Part shown: piece by piece, positions 12,471 to 24,470 of the stretch
Layout of the letters: every line of letters begins with the position of its first letter
Position numbering within the stretch: position 1 is the stretch's first letter
Source: Acanthacorydalis orientalis
Taxonomy: Eukaryota > Arthropoda > Insecta > Megaloptera > Corydalidae
Assembly (NCBI GenBank): GCA_034766995.1
Contig: CM068314.1
Span: 17,326,201-17,390,200 of the forward strand
Direction of reading: 5' to 3'
Length of the DNA: 64,000 bases
The notes under the pieces: generated by a model
What the model saw: only the letters and a program-made list of their open reading frames with translations
Told to the model about the DNA's origin: nothing
The model's database searches: none
Made by a program: the position numbers and the translations under genes

Positions 12471-13140
12471 TACAATTTTGACTGCGAATTGCAGTAATTT
12501 AATAAGGCGGGAAGTAGGGTACATTATAAATATTCTTGAGCTCCACTGACTGAAATGCAAAGAGCAGCTTTGTCGGAGGGACACCATCTTAGCAAAAATT
12601 CGTAAATCACGAGACCAGAGAATATTTCCAAAAACGCAAATCATAATTCTCCGTGCTCAGCACTGATACTGTAGTGGGATCCAAGGTCATTCGAGTACAC
12701 AATATATGTGTGCGTATATATATATATATATGTATGTATGTGTGTGTTTGGGTATGCATATAATGTATCTAAATTTTCCTCCGATGTGTTAAATTTTAAA
12801 TTTAAATGAAAAAAAAAACAATTCCATGACAACTATTTTGAAAAGCACTAACATTTTCGGCGTACAAAATTATAATAAATAAATAAATTGAAGAAAAAAA
12901 TGAATTATTTAAATAAAGCATAAAGTTATGTTTTCTTTAAACAATATACAGAATACCTTTTTTGATAAATAACGCAAACGAAATGATATAATTTATTCAA
13001 AATTTAATGTTTATGAAGTTTCTATTAGTTTACATAAATTTATTATTCAGTATGTAAATCAAATTTTATTTCATATTTTTATCATTCCGTTTTCTGTTTG
13101 AATAAATATAAAGAGCACTATGTATATGTGTGTGCGCGTG

Positions 13141-13162
13141 TATATATATATATATATATATA
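13141..13162. repeat. (TA)n with TG/CG upstream tail
   Basis: Short TA array preceded by 'tatatgtgtgtgcgcgtg'. Confidence 0.9.
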
Positions 13163-13199
13163 TTGTTTGTATTATATATGTATATAAACGTATGGATGT

Positions 13200-13560
13200 G
13201 TTATATATTTACATGTACACCTTAATACGACGCCATTGGTTGTCGATTTGATTTGAACTGCCGTTCTGTGTAGGTACAGACACACAGACTCATTTGCATG
13301 CTGAAGCATTCGCGCAATAAGAATTGATGAATAGAAATTCAATAATAAAATATTACGTTATTTCCCGAGCACATATTATTTATTGTTATGTCCATTGAGT
13401 GGCACGATATTAAATTTTACATTTTTCATTTGGAAATTTCTACATCGCTCTTGCATGGTTTGATATGTTGCACTTTTTACACAGAGTGAGACTTCATGAG
13501 AATTATTACGCGATCGTATATCATTTGCAAACGCCACACGAGGCTATCTAACTTTTGTGG
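13200..13560. other. Unique mixed-composition block (possible regulatory DNA)
   Basis: Non-repetitive and visibly less AT-rich than its surroundings. It includes 'gacgccattggttgtcgatt', 'gtacagacacacagactc', 'atttgcatgctgaagc' (an ATTTGCAT octamer-type site) and 'cgcgatcgtatatcatttgc'. There is no sustained ORF in the first 350 bases. Function unknown. Confidence 0.3.
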
Positions 13561-13779
13561 CCCCGTAAAATACCTTTTATGCGCTTTTTGCCATATTTTA
13601 TAACCTTTAATCCTTTTTATCCGGCATTATTTTTTCATTTTTATTTAATGCGTAAAAATTTGAATGTATTTTACATGTTGGAAATTAATGCTTGTAACAT
13701 AATACGCATAAATTATATTAGTGACATCATAAATTCAATTTATTTTGACAATACCCTTGAAAAGCGTCGAGGTCTTTCC

Positions 13780-13931
13780 CCTTGGCTGCGGCCGTGGTGC
13801 AGAATTATTTTTGACTTTTCCATTAGAGTCACTAAATTGAATCAAGTAATCTGCTTGTGTGGATGTGTTCTGTGTAAAACACTTTTTCGAGTACACAAAG
13901 GTGCCTTTGTACTTGTAGTCTTGCGAAAGGG
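13780..13931. mobile_element. Possible piggyBac-like right end (weak)
   Basis: The block ends '...gcgaaagggttaa', which on the other strand reads TTAA-CCCTTTCGC, the TTAA-plus-CCC pattern of piggyBac-type ends. Just inside is a near-palindrome 'acaaaggtgcctttgt'. The other end was not found. A 126-codon ORF runs through this block but has no recognisable domain. Confidence 0.25.
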
Positions 13932-13932
13932 T

Positions 13933-16929
13933 TAATATTGTGGATATCAAAGACAGTTTATAATTGAATTTTGTAAACTGTAATACTGTATTATCATATA
14001 TAAATTCTTTGATCGACATGTTTCAAGCCGCCCTGTACGGAGCGTATTTGAAAATAATAATTTCTATTAATGATATTACATCACTCGCAGTTTGTATTGA
14101 TTTTTCATTTATAAATACTAACGTGTATTTGCGAATGAATAAATGTTACGAACGAATATCAAACTTCTAAAGAACATCTCCAGTTAATTTATTTTCAGCG
14201 TTATATATTTTTTTTCATAAAATAACGAAATTTATTTAAACTAATTTTAATTAAAAATGTCTACTAATAATAATATTTTTAATTAGTTGTAGTCTTCGTC
14301 CTTTTCGATTTATTACCTCTAGGTAAAAATAATATATTAAAATACATTTTCAGCGAGAGTAATTATTTTAAAACTTTAATTATATGACAGAGTATATATT
14401 TTAAAATTTAAAACTAATTACTTTATTATAAATCATCCGGCAACCAAGCAAATTTAATAATGTTTTAATATACATTTATATTTTTAAATTAAAAACCTTT
14501 TTACTTTCATAAAAAAAAAACATTTTCTCACAATCAAACAGTAAAATTTTTTTCTCATATAATTATTTACATTCTCTTTCTATAATATCTATTACTATCT
14601 CGTTTTATGTAATTTTTTTTAATCTTCGAACGTCAAAATTTTCTATATTTGCAGTTTTTTCTAGTAAAGTAAGATGTGTTTTTTTATAAATGATATCACC
14701 GTTAATAATCTTTTTTAAATTTTGTCAAACATCTTTAAAATTGTATAAAATATTGAACCAAAACTATACATTTTTCAATCAATTCTATTATTTAAATTTA
14801 TTAATATTGAGCATGAAATCAAAAATGTTTAATCTTAAATAAATAAATATCTCCTCTACAACGTAATAAATCCCAAACGTTAATATTTAATTAAATTTAT
14901 CGATCAAAACATAATAAAATATAACATCATAAAATAAATCAAACGCTAAAACGTAATTAATCATTGTATAAACATTAACGTTTTTAATTGAAATAATAAA
15001 AAAATATCAATAATAGCAATTTATCTGTAAATATTATTTACCTAAAAAAAACATTATTTAAAAAACAACAGTCGATACTCGTTATTTTTAAGTGAATTAT
15101 AAACATAGCTGATTGCAACGCATATTGCAAATACTAAAAGTAATTTATAACTGTGTATTCCATTCTACATCCAAAAGTGTTATCAATAACTGTTTTTATA
15201 TTATACTACATTCGTTGTAAATATTCATAGAATCAATATAGAATTATATTCATCAAGAATTTTCATTAATGTTCTATTAAAAAAATTATATATAGAATTC
15301 TTTATTATTAATAAGTGAAATATTTCTTAATTTGATAAATTATATTTTTTAAAATTAATATATCATAATATTATGATTTGGTATCTAAAGTTTATTTTTT
15401 TTCATTATTATCTACGTGTTCAATTATTTACTTTTGCTTATCTAGTGTAAATATCACAAAAATAAATATTATTGCATTTTCTTACATGAAATATTTTTAA
15501 ATAAAAATAATGCACGTTTAAAGACTCGTAATAGTTAACATTAGTAGAATAACTTGGTAGAATTAGGATTAAAAATGAAACCTTATAAATAATGTACGAT
15601 ACGTTTATTTAATCAAAACAACAAAGCATTGATTTGTGTAATTAATGTGTGAAGATTTAGTGCATTCCCATTTAGTACAATAATTATTTATCTTACGAAT
15701 TATACTAATTATATTAAACAAAAAAAATGTATCAAAAAAGTGTTAATAATCATAGATTTATACTTTCCCAATATTAAGTAATCTATAACTGGATAACTTT
15801 ACTAGGTAAAAGTAAATTTATCCAGTTATCTCTAGCCTAAACTTTTCACATTTTAACTGTGTACTTAGAATAATGGCAACTATTTATGTTACGATCAGAA
15901 TCAAATAATGTACTGAATAAAAATCTGCAAAATCAATAAAGTAAAAATTTATAAGAGCGTTTCAATTTAGTGTTTTATATATTCTTGAAAAAAATAAAAT
16001 ATAAAATAGTGTTATAATATATAATCACTGAATAAAAAAACTCATAGTCATAACGAGACAACATACTTTATTACTCTTCTGAATTTACTGAATATGTAAA
16101 TAAAATCAACTATATTAAATTACTTAATATAGAAGTTTAATACGAGACCACAAAAAAATTCATAGAGAAATCTATAAATTATAAAAAAAATCTCGCATTT
16201 TATTATTGTTTATAAATTTGTTTCGCATACAGTGAAACTTTCGTACAATATTAAACAATAAAACTATAAAATAAGTAAAATGTATGAACGAAAATATTAG
16301 ACTATAAAAAGTTATCGTTTCAGTGTTCACTTTACATTCTTTGTTTAATATTAAACATTAGTTATAAAAACTTTTCTTATACTTTATATTACAGTAAAAG
16401 TACTTCCATCAAATTTAATGTAAATTTTTAACATATTATTCATACTTTGCAAAGAAATAATACGGCTCGTCCCTTCTTATATCTTTATGCACTTCGTAAA
16501 TCTTACAGATAAAATATGATAAAAATTCGCATTGCTAATGTGGGCACAAGCACAGATACTTTTAAATCTCTTTCCGGAATAAAGCAATTCTGTTTTATAT
16601 GCTAGCTTTTATAATGCTCAGAGCTCATCACTGCTACACAATAACATTCAAAATTGTTGAGTCGTTTCAAAACACAGAAATTCAACGTATTGTGGAAGTT
16701 AACTGAGTCGAAAATGTTTCTTGTCATTTATTAATCAAAAATATTTGATTACTAAGGTTTTTTTATCAAAACAAATAAGATTGTACTAAGAATAGATATA
16801 TGAAATTACTTCTTTTTACGTATGTCGGGCTCGTGATGATATTAATACGAAAGCTTTACTTAAATTTCAATTCTTGGCTTATATTATTATGTATGCAATT
16901 TCTACTAGACATATAGAAACATTTATATA

Positions 16930-16980
<51 letters not shown>

Positions 16981-17095
16981 AAATAACACACTTTTGTTAT
17001 AAATATTACTAAAAATTTAATTAATAATAATCAAAAAATGTATACCTAGTTAAAAGTAATTTAATATTTTTTAAATGGTATAAAATAAAAATATG
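13933..17095. other. Long AT-rich stretch, no gene seen
   Basis: Apart from one TA array (16939-16979) and a slightly mixed piece at about 16460-16720, I see no repeat family, coding signal or structured RNA here. It is the least structured 3 kb of the window. Confidence 0.65.
16939..16979. repeat. (TA)n microsatellite
   Basis: 41 bp of TA, preceded by 'tatatgtgtgtgtat'. Confidence 0.97.
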
Positions 17096-17156
17096 TCAAA
17101 AAAATTGACGGTTATGAATAAAATCAATATGAAAGAACAATGAAACAAACACAACA

Positions 17157-17673
17157 ATGAAGATGATGGCCACTGTTCTTTTAGGATTCCCAAGGAATCG
17201 TCCTGATCGATTACTTAACGAAGGGAAACATGATAACAGGAGCCTTTTGTGCAACATTATTGGTCCATTTGAAAGAAGAGTTGAAACAAAAACGGTCAAA
17301 ATTGGTGCACAAAAAGTGCTTTTTAACCAGACAACGCGCCGTCCCGCAAATCTACCGTTGCAATGACAAAATTGTACGAATTAGCTTTCGAATTGATTCT
17401 TCATCCACCCTATTATCCAGGCTTGGCCCCAGGTGACTACTCAAACTTGAAAATTTAGCTCAGTGGGAAGAAATTCTCGTCGGATGAGGATGGGTCAATG
17501 CGTATTTTGGAGACTTTTAGAAAAGCTACTTTTTCGACGGGATAAAAAAATTGGAAACTCGCTGGAATAAGCGTATAATCTTCACTGGAGACTATTTTGA
17601 TAAAATCGACTTTTTTCAAAAAAACGGTGTTTACTTGCTTTTTTACCATACTTATCAAACGACCGTCGTATAG
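17157..17673 (+). pseudogene. Mariner transposase pseudogene (5'-truncated, frameshifted)
   Basis: Across several frames this encodes the C-terminal two thirds of a mariner transposase. It begins 'KMMATVLLGFPRN' (cf. KVMA.VFWDS), continues in the next frame 'LIDYLTKGNMITGAF' and 'HLKEELKQKRSKLVHKK', then 'LFNQ' followed by a 1-base deletion and 'DNAPSRKSTVAMTKLYELAF', 'HPPYYPGLAPGDY', and a C-terminal 'SYFFDGIKKLETRWNKR'. It ends in 'TTVV' and a TAG. A second in-frame stop follows 'SNLKI'. Blocks corresponding to all three catalytic Asp (LIDYL, QDNAP, APGDY) can be read. The N-terminal DNA-binding part and both terminal repeats are missing. It abuts a PM1 MITE right arm at 17694. Confidence 0.88.
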
Positions 17674-17693
17674 AGAAAAGTTTTATTAAAAAA

Positions 17694-17812
17694 TAGATTT
17701 TCTGTACCTTAGCATTCTGAAAAAGAGCGCTATTTTAGTGAGTCATTTTTGTGTATTTTGTATGGGAGTAATTCATTTTTGAAAATGAATTTAACCACAG
17801 TTTCAAAAACTG
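17694..17812 (+). repeat. PM1 MITE, copy 4 (right arm with internal deletion)
   Basis: The segments 'tctgtaccttagcattctga', 'ttcatttttgaaaatgaatt' and 'taaccacagtttcaaaaact' are the inner and outer parts of the family's right arm. The middle (attgaac...gatcag) is deleted. Confidence 0.6.
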
Positions 17813-18467
17813 AATTTCTCTATTTTATAAAGGCAGCAAATTAAAATTTTAATTGTATTGAAATTGTTTTTTTATTGTAAATATAATTTGACTTTAAAAT
17901 GATTTAATTTTTGTCCTTTAATTGCTTTTCGATTATCTAAAATTATATTTACAACAAAATACTATTCTATAATCACAAAATAATAATCGTACAAATTCAA
18001 TCCTAGTGATTTTAAAATGGAGATAATTCTGAGTCTACGAAGTAACTTAGAAATTCAAATACGTTTTCTGTAGAATGTCAATATCTACTACTTCTATCAA
18101 TAACGAATCCTATTTAAGTTTGAAGTTTTAAACTTATTGAATTAATAATATCGGATAAAAGTTTTCTTTCTAGATTTTATTTATTATTTTATAAAAAAAA
18201 AACAGTCATTACTTGGGTATTATTTAATCTATATTACAAAAAAAAACCCCTATGCCGTATAAAATATAAATTTTATTCTAGTTTGTTATATATTATAAAT
18301 TGTTAAATCAATAATTTTTATCCATTATTCAAATTTTAATATTAAACAGTGACACTTTTTTTAACAAAGTAAATAATTATTTCTGAACTCATTTATTTAA
18401 ATGTAATGTTTTTATTGTAAATAATGTTAGTATTATGTAAATAGTACCTCTTTTTTGCCTGTGTTTT

Positions 18468-18580
<113 letters not shown>

Positions 18581-18682
18581 TATTGCTTTTATTGTATTGT
18601 ATGTGAACATGCAATAAATATTACACACAACGTCGATGATTTAATATAATCGAGATTAACTATATAGAATGATATATATGGT

Positions 18683-18711
<29 letters not shown>
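18683..18711. repeat. (TA)n microsatellite
   Basis: 29 bp of TA. Confidence 0.95.
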
Positions 18712-18713
<2 letters not shown>

Positions 18714-18859
18714 TTAAATTTAGGAAACAGAAGTGAACAGGAATAGTACATGAATCTTAACAGGGTAAAATATACTTTTTTTGGCATCGATCTACCATCA
18801 TGACACAACGAGAAAAATTTATACAAAAGTTCTAAACCGGAAAAATTGGTGTGATTGCA

Positions 18860-19150
18860 TTTTGATGTATAGCATCAACGTTCCTTGTACCCGACCGCGC
18901 TTCTGTTCACAAGCGGACCCCGAACCAATCTTGCGATCCATGTTAAGGGTTGGGGTCGAGGAGAGCCGCATAAATCCGGTAAAAGGAAAAATTGTCGACG
19001 TAAAGGTTTTTATTTTTGTAAGTTCTTCTTCCTTTACACATATATCTACGTTATTCTCTGTGCTCTGACGTGTCAATCACTTCGAAATTGGAATATGGGA
19101 GCAAAGTTCCGTGTTGCTCTAGAGCAATAATATTTTTGTTACGTTTTATT
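18860..19150. other. GC-moderate unique block with overlapping short ORFs
   Basis: The block from about 18875 to 19010 ('gtacccgaccgcgcttctgt', 'cgaggagagccgcataaatc') is much less AT-rich than its flanks. All three plus-strand frames are partly open. One reads '...GWGRGEPHKSGKRKNCRRKG', and a plausible splice donor ('tttttgtaagttc') follows at about 19016-19024. I recognise no protein family. It may be an old exon, a transposon interior (a hAT-like end starts at 19164) or unique non-coding DNA. Confidence 0.25.
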
Positions 19151-19163
19151 CATTTATGTAAAA

Positions 19164-19235
19164 CAGTGATGTCGAAACGTAGTATATACGCGTGACACGA
19201 ATGTCACACGCGGGTTTCTATTGAATAAAACATAT
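19164..19235 (+). mobile_element. Lone hAT-type terminus
   Basis: 'cagtgatgtcgaaacg' repeats the first 12 bases of the 5365 hAT element. It is followed by 'cgtgacacgaatgtcacacg', a small inverted repeat. No partner terminus or 8-bp duplication was found downstream, so only one end seems to survive. Confidence 0.45.
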
Positions 19236-19389
19236 TTTCAGCTACCATTCAATAAACCATTGCATTTTCTACTTGAATGTATAGACTTGGTGTTTGTGCG
19301 ATTGATCTTTTTATTTACTTAAGACTGGAAAACTTAATTTTTCAATTTTCTTATCCTTTTTTTTCGTAGTAATAACTTATGTTTGTACA

Positions 19390-19392
<3 letters not shown>

Positions 19393-19455
<63 letters not shown>
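19393..19455. repeat. (TA)n microsatellite
   Basis: 63 bp of TA starting after 'gtacatgc'. Confidence 0.97.
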
Positions 19456-19457
<2 letters not shown>

Positions 19458-21195
19458 CATTAATAAACCTATTTACTAATTATTTCAAAATCTTAAATAT
19501 TTTGTTACATTTTCAACACTTTATCATAAAGACGAGTTACTTGAGATATTTGCAGTTAATCTTTTATGCCCAAAATAAAAATACATATTTATTGTATAAT
19601 ATATTTGTTTTCTGTTTATAAAATAATCTTATAAATGTAGTAATATTTTATACTTATAAAATAGATTTGTTGTTTACGTTTGTAATGATATCGAAACATA
19701 ATCGAAAGAAATCCATAAAATTACTTGAGAAAACATTGTCAAATTCGCGCAAGCCGGCATTTTTCTTGTAAACAAGCGACCAGTAAAATATCAGTTTGTG
19801 TAAAATATTATGTTGTTTATGTTTTTGTCGTGTCCGCGATTTATAAGGTCAGTGAATAAGCTAAGCGCATGCTCTATTCTCTTAAATCGTCAACGGCGTA
19901 CAGTAAAAAGCTCAATATTTGCACTCGTACACAAAGCACATGGCGATACGTTATTTCAAGATTGAAAACTTCATCCGATTTTATGCATTATTTTTTCTTA
20001 TCTTGGTGATCAAACTGTCTCCTGCAGATATTCCCCCATTCTATACTACGAAAGTACTTAATCATTGAATAATTCTTTTCTGATGTTGTTTGCAGATGTG
20101 ATTCACTTCACAAGATGTTTGAATGCGTCGTCGATTTTTATTTGAGAATCAATCTTTTTTAATATTGTTTTTGATTAAGATTGCTTTAATATCTCGATCG
20201 GATAAGATTTCAATAAGAGTTCATTAATACCATATATTTAAATATTAAATATATGTCGACATTATTATATCAAATTAAATATCAAAAAAGTATTGAAAAT
20301 GAGTTTCAAAAGTTTGCTCATAAATTCATGATAAACTTTTGAACAACCAGGTTATTATTATTCTGTATATGATTATATAAATTAATTGAAAAAAAAATTT
20401 AAAGATTAAGTTTTAATTCATCGACATTTTCTTGCTTGATTTTTATTTTAATAAATATTCCTATAAATGATAATGTTTTATAATCTCAAAGAAACACATT
20501 ATTTTTTAAAAAAATGTATTAGAATTAAAAAAAGTATTTTAAAGTACTTGTAAATTAAGACCAATATTTAATAAATTGAGTATGTAATAGTGTTACGAAT
20601 AAAAACATAATAGAATTTATTCGTATTGAAAACAGAACTTATAACAATTAAACGAATCCATTTTAACGTCTGTGTAAATCACATTACTGATAAACTTCAG
20701 GAAATAATCGAATACAGAATACGTGCTACATTAAATCACGGTATGTAACTCTCTAACATGATTCACGCTACATAATTTCTGATAATTTTTGTGAACAATT
20801 TATCTACACGTATCTTGTAAAATAGTAACATACAAATGAAATCTGCCACTACCATTAACTCCCCCATGTTTCACGTACAAACAATTTACAACATAAATTC
20901 GAACTCATGTGAATCATTTTGTTTTACTTACCGTCAACATTTTCTTGTAATTTATCCATTACCTTATCTTATACAAACACAACCTTCATCATTTTTTTAT
21001 TCTTTTATCTATGTTCTTTGTTGGTGAATGCTTTGAAGTTAAACTCTGTTATACAAGAAATTAAACTTTACTTTTTTATTGTACTGCCTTTCTTAAATTG
21101 TGTATTTTATCATAATAAATGTTCAGACTTTTATTTTTAATTTTAAATTTTGTTTATTTTATTTCAGTTATTGGATACATACAAAAAACATTTGT

Positions 21196-21199
<4 letters not shown>

Positions 21200-21244
<45 letters not shown>
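21200..21244. repeat. (TA)n microsatellite
   Basis: 45 bp of TA. Confidence 0.97.
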
Positions 21245-21248
<4 letters not shown>

Positions 21249-22329
21249 AAATTGAAATTTAATGTTTTATTAAAGTGTATTATAATATTTTTAACTCTTT
21301 CTTCACATTACATTGATGTAACTTGAAAAAAGTCAGGAAAAATGCATGAGACAACTGTAGATTTTTGTTCTTTAAAAAAGAGCTACCGATTACATTGTAT
21401 TATTTAATAAAAATAATTTTGTAGTGATTAAAAAATAGCTGCAATATAGGTATTTTTTATCAAATTATATATCATTTTTTCCTGAATATATTATTTTTTA
21501 TTTTCATAGTTTATTCAAAGTTTCATTACGAAATAAATAGTTGAACATACAGATAAATAAAAGTATATCCGGCTAAAAGTAATTAATAAAATTTATATAT
21601 CTTTGTACGTATTATCGTCTATTTGTTTTATATGTAAAAGAATTATTCAACGAAAATAAATTATTTTCACTGAACGATATGAAAATATTTAAAATTGTAA
21701 TGAACAATGAACAATATTTTTCCTAACTAGCATATTATATAAAAATTCTTTTGTTCTCGACAATAATTATTAACAATGGTTCACGGTTATGAATAAAAAT
21801 TTCAATTTTAAAAATCCACCTCATAGATATAAATGAGAGCTGGCTGAAATAAAAATACATTTTACTGTTTACATTTCAAACAATTCAATTCTGTTACGAT
21901 AATAATACGTAGATGGAATAGTAGAGAGGCTTCATAAAATATTTCGTTTGTTAAGAACACAACATTGTTATTCGTATAAGTGAGACAGAAGTCTGTTTTA
22001 CACTGTGGAATGTTTTTAATTTTTTTTTTGTTATGTCATTTACATGAAAATATTTTATTTTTTATTGTATTAAATGTGTGTCCGGGATAAATTTTTGTAA
22101 AGATCACATTCTGATTAATTTAATTTGAGATTGAAATAGCTTAATTGATTTTTTAAGAAAAAAAGCAGTCATTTAATACAAAATTACATATTTAAAACAA
22201 TGTTAAAATTGTGTTAATGTATTTTAAGTATAATTATAAATGTTTATTAAAAAATTACAAACTTAATCATTTACTATTCTTTCTGGTTATTTACAAAAAT
22301 GACATTTTTAATGTATTTTTATATATCGA

Positions 22330-22617
22330 TAAGAGATCAATACGATTTTTATGAATAAATTTTTCACTTTCCTACAAATTTAAAATATTTTCCTGATTAA
22401 AAATGTACAATAATTTATTATCATCGTTTTTTATCTTTCTCTAATTTAAGCTTTGAAACTTCTCTGGCATCTACATCAAAATGTGATAAACAACAATAAA
22501 AGTAATCAATAATAAATTATTGATTGGTTCAAATGATATCAGAAGTTTTGTATTAATTTGTGAAGAATGAAAAGTTCATTCGTAAAAGTAAATTTAGCTA
22601 CAGTTCAAAAACAGTAT
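22330..22617. repeat. PM1 MITE, copy 5 (both arms)
   Basis: Left arm: 'atgaataaatttttcacttt', 'cctgattaaaaatgtacaat', 'tttattatcatcg'. Right arm: 'catctacatcaaaatgtgat', 'aacaacaataaaagtaatca', 'aaattattgattggttcaaa', 'gtaaaagtaaatttagctac', 'agttcaaaaacagta'. The arms mirror each other with heavy divergence. Confidence 0.65.
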
Positions 22618-23970
22618 TGAAATCAATATCATATTCTATTATTTAAACATAATATATTTGTGTAGAATATTGCAAATAGCTAAGAATCTATATTAAAATA
22701 ATGTTTAACTCTAAGAAATTTAATAAATAAATATATCAAAAACTCTTTATGAAAGAGATTCGTTCATCAACTATGTTTGTAAGTAGAATGTTGGATATTG
22801 AAAGTTATAATTAACATTCCTTAGATGTCTACAAGATCACAAACTCTAATTAATTTAATCTTAAGAACTTTTATATAACGTTATATTTATAATTATATTG
22901 GTTTGTTGTTAAACTTCTTTTAAGATTTTGTACTATTTATTAAAAAATGTCAATTACCGAAGATTATGAAATAACTAGCTAGAAAAAAATTCTCGTTGAC
23001 AACCATAAAGTTTACAATTTTAATTTATTTCTCTTTTATTTAATTTTCATTGGCTATCGTGAATGTTTTTTTATGTAGAAGTTGGTTAAATAATGTTTGT
23101 ATAGATTTTTAATAAAATTAATTTACTACATAAATTTATATTTTGTCCATATTAAAATCTTCTAATCAATATTTAAAACCTGACATTTAGATTTTTGATG
23201 GGTTTTGTTCACATTTTTTCGTTAATATATATATATATATATCATTAGTATTTGTCATCAAATTTTAAAATAAAATATATTTTTATCAATTCGTTTATAA
23301 GCAATTGTTATTGTTTTGAAAAAAATATTTTAAAATTCTTTTAAGTAATTTTTAGGTTTTTATACTTGATATACTATAATTATTTCATATATTATTTCTC
23401 TATTACTCGAATATTTAAATACGAAAAATCAACGATTGCAGTTAATTGAGAAGCCAAATTTTGTATCCTGATGATAAAAAATAAAACTATTCCATAGGTT
23501 AATATAGATTAAAATACTAACATCTAGTCAGTCAATCCCTTCAATTTATGTAAGTATTTTATCGAAATGGACTTTTAAACAATATCACTCAAAAACAGGC
23601 ATGTCTATATCAGAAGTTTGTAATTTTTTATATAAATTATATATGAACATTTTTATTGAAAGAGAACACTTAATTAAATTTGAGACACACTGTGGAAAGA
23701 TGAAGAACGATGACTGATGTAATGTTTATCAAATTCGATTTTTTTCATATCATAAACTTAATTTTTTAAAAACATCAATACAAAAAATAAAAATCGAAAT
23801 ATTCAAAGGTAGATGAGTTACTATTACTGCTATTTGTAATATATTTAAATGGAAAAAATTGTATTTGTTCAATACAATTAATCTAATTAAAGATTAGTTA
23901 ACCGGAAGCGAAAAATTAAATTGTTGTCGATTTTTAGTAATCGTTTCAAAAAAATATTTGATCAAAATAA

Positions 23971-24031
<61 letters not shown>

Positions 24032-24408
24032 GTAGGTAAGAATGTTTTATAATGTCTTTTGTATCGTTTAAACTTTTCTCTTAGAAAAATAGTCCCAACA
24101 CAAAATACGAGTGCGAAATAACATGCAAACCACGATTTGAAAGAAACTTCACGACGATACAACTTACGTTCGATTGTGGCGTCAATTTGCAGTAACTCAG
24201 ACGTTTATCGTTCATAGGTTGCCCACACTGCGTTTTTTAGTAGAGCTTTTTACATTTCCTTTTATATGCTCATATATGTTATTCAATGTGTTTCAATTAC
24301 GTTTTTTGTCGTACAGTATATAATAATTGTATTTTATATTTAATACGATTTTTTAAACACTTTTCAAAATGTATACACTTTTGTTAAGCTATCATTCACA
24401 ATGTAATT

Positions 24409-24411
<3 letters not shown>
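22618..24411. other. AT-rich stretch, no gene seen
   Basis: A short TA array (23225-23242), a longer one (23978-24024), and a mixed piece at about 24165-24260. Nothing coding. Confidence 0.6.
23978..24024. repeat. (TA)n microsatellite
   Basis: 47 bp of TA between 'atatac' and 'gtatatag'. Confidence 0.97.

Positions 24412-24456
<45 letters not shown>
24412..24456. repeat. (TA)n microsatellite at LINE insertion site
   Basis: 45 bp of TA running directly into the GA-rich 17-bp target duplication of the LINE. Confidence 0.97.
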
Positions 24457-24459
<3 letters not shown>

Positions 24460-24470
24460 AGAGAGATAAA
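24454..24470 (+). repeat. LINE target-site duplication, left copy
   Basis: 17 bp 'ataaagagagagataaa', identical to 25625-25641 on the far side of the LINE. Confidence 0.85.

Larger units (their letters stand above)
12353..13200. other. AT-rich stretch with one unique block, no gene proven
   Basis: It contains TA arrays at 12417-12467, 12715-12731 and 13141-13162. Between about 12480 and 12700 the sequence is unique and of mixed composition. On the minus strand it is open for about 60 codons (WSRDLRIFAKMVSLRQSC...), but I recognise no family and see no start or splice context that makes it convincing. Confidence 0.45.
19236..22329. other. AT-rich stretch, no gene seen
   Basis: It contains TA arrays at 19393-19455 and 21200-21244. 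A unique, more mixed piece lies at about 19745-20060 ('gcgcaagccggcatttttct', 'cgtccgcgatttataaggtc', 'cgtcaacggcgtacagt'). Short ORFs near 20836-21140 lack any recognisable domain. Confidence 0.55.

Noticed and set aside
13600..13626. 'ctttaatcctttttatccgg' as the left partner of the TTAACCCTTTCGC end at 13931
   Set aside because: Only the TTAA and a few bases agree. The inverted match is too weak to define an element.
13555..13935. 126-codon ORF, the second longest in the window
   Set aside because: No recognisable domain, AT-driven residues in the first half, and the second half overlaps a possible piggyBac-like end. No splice or conservation evidence.
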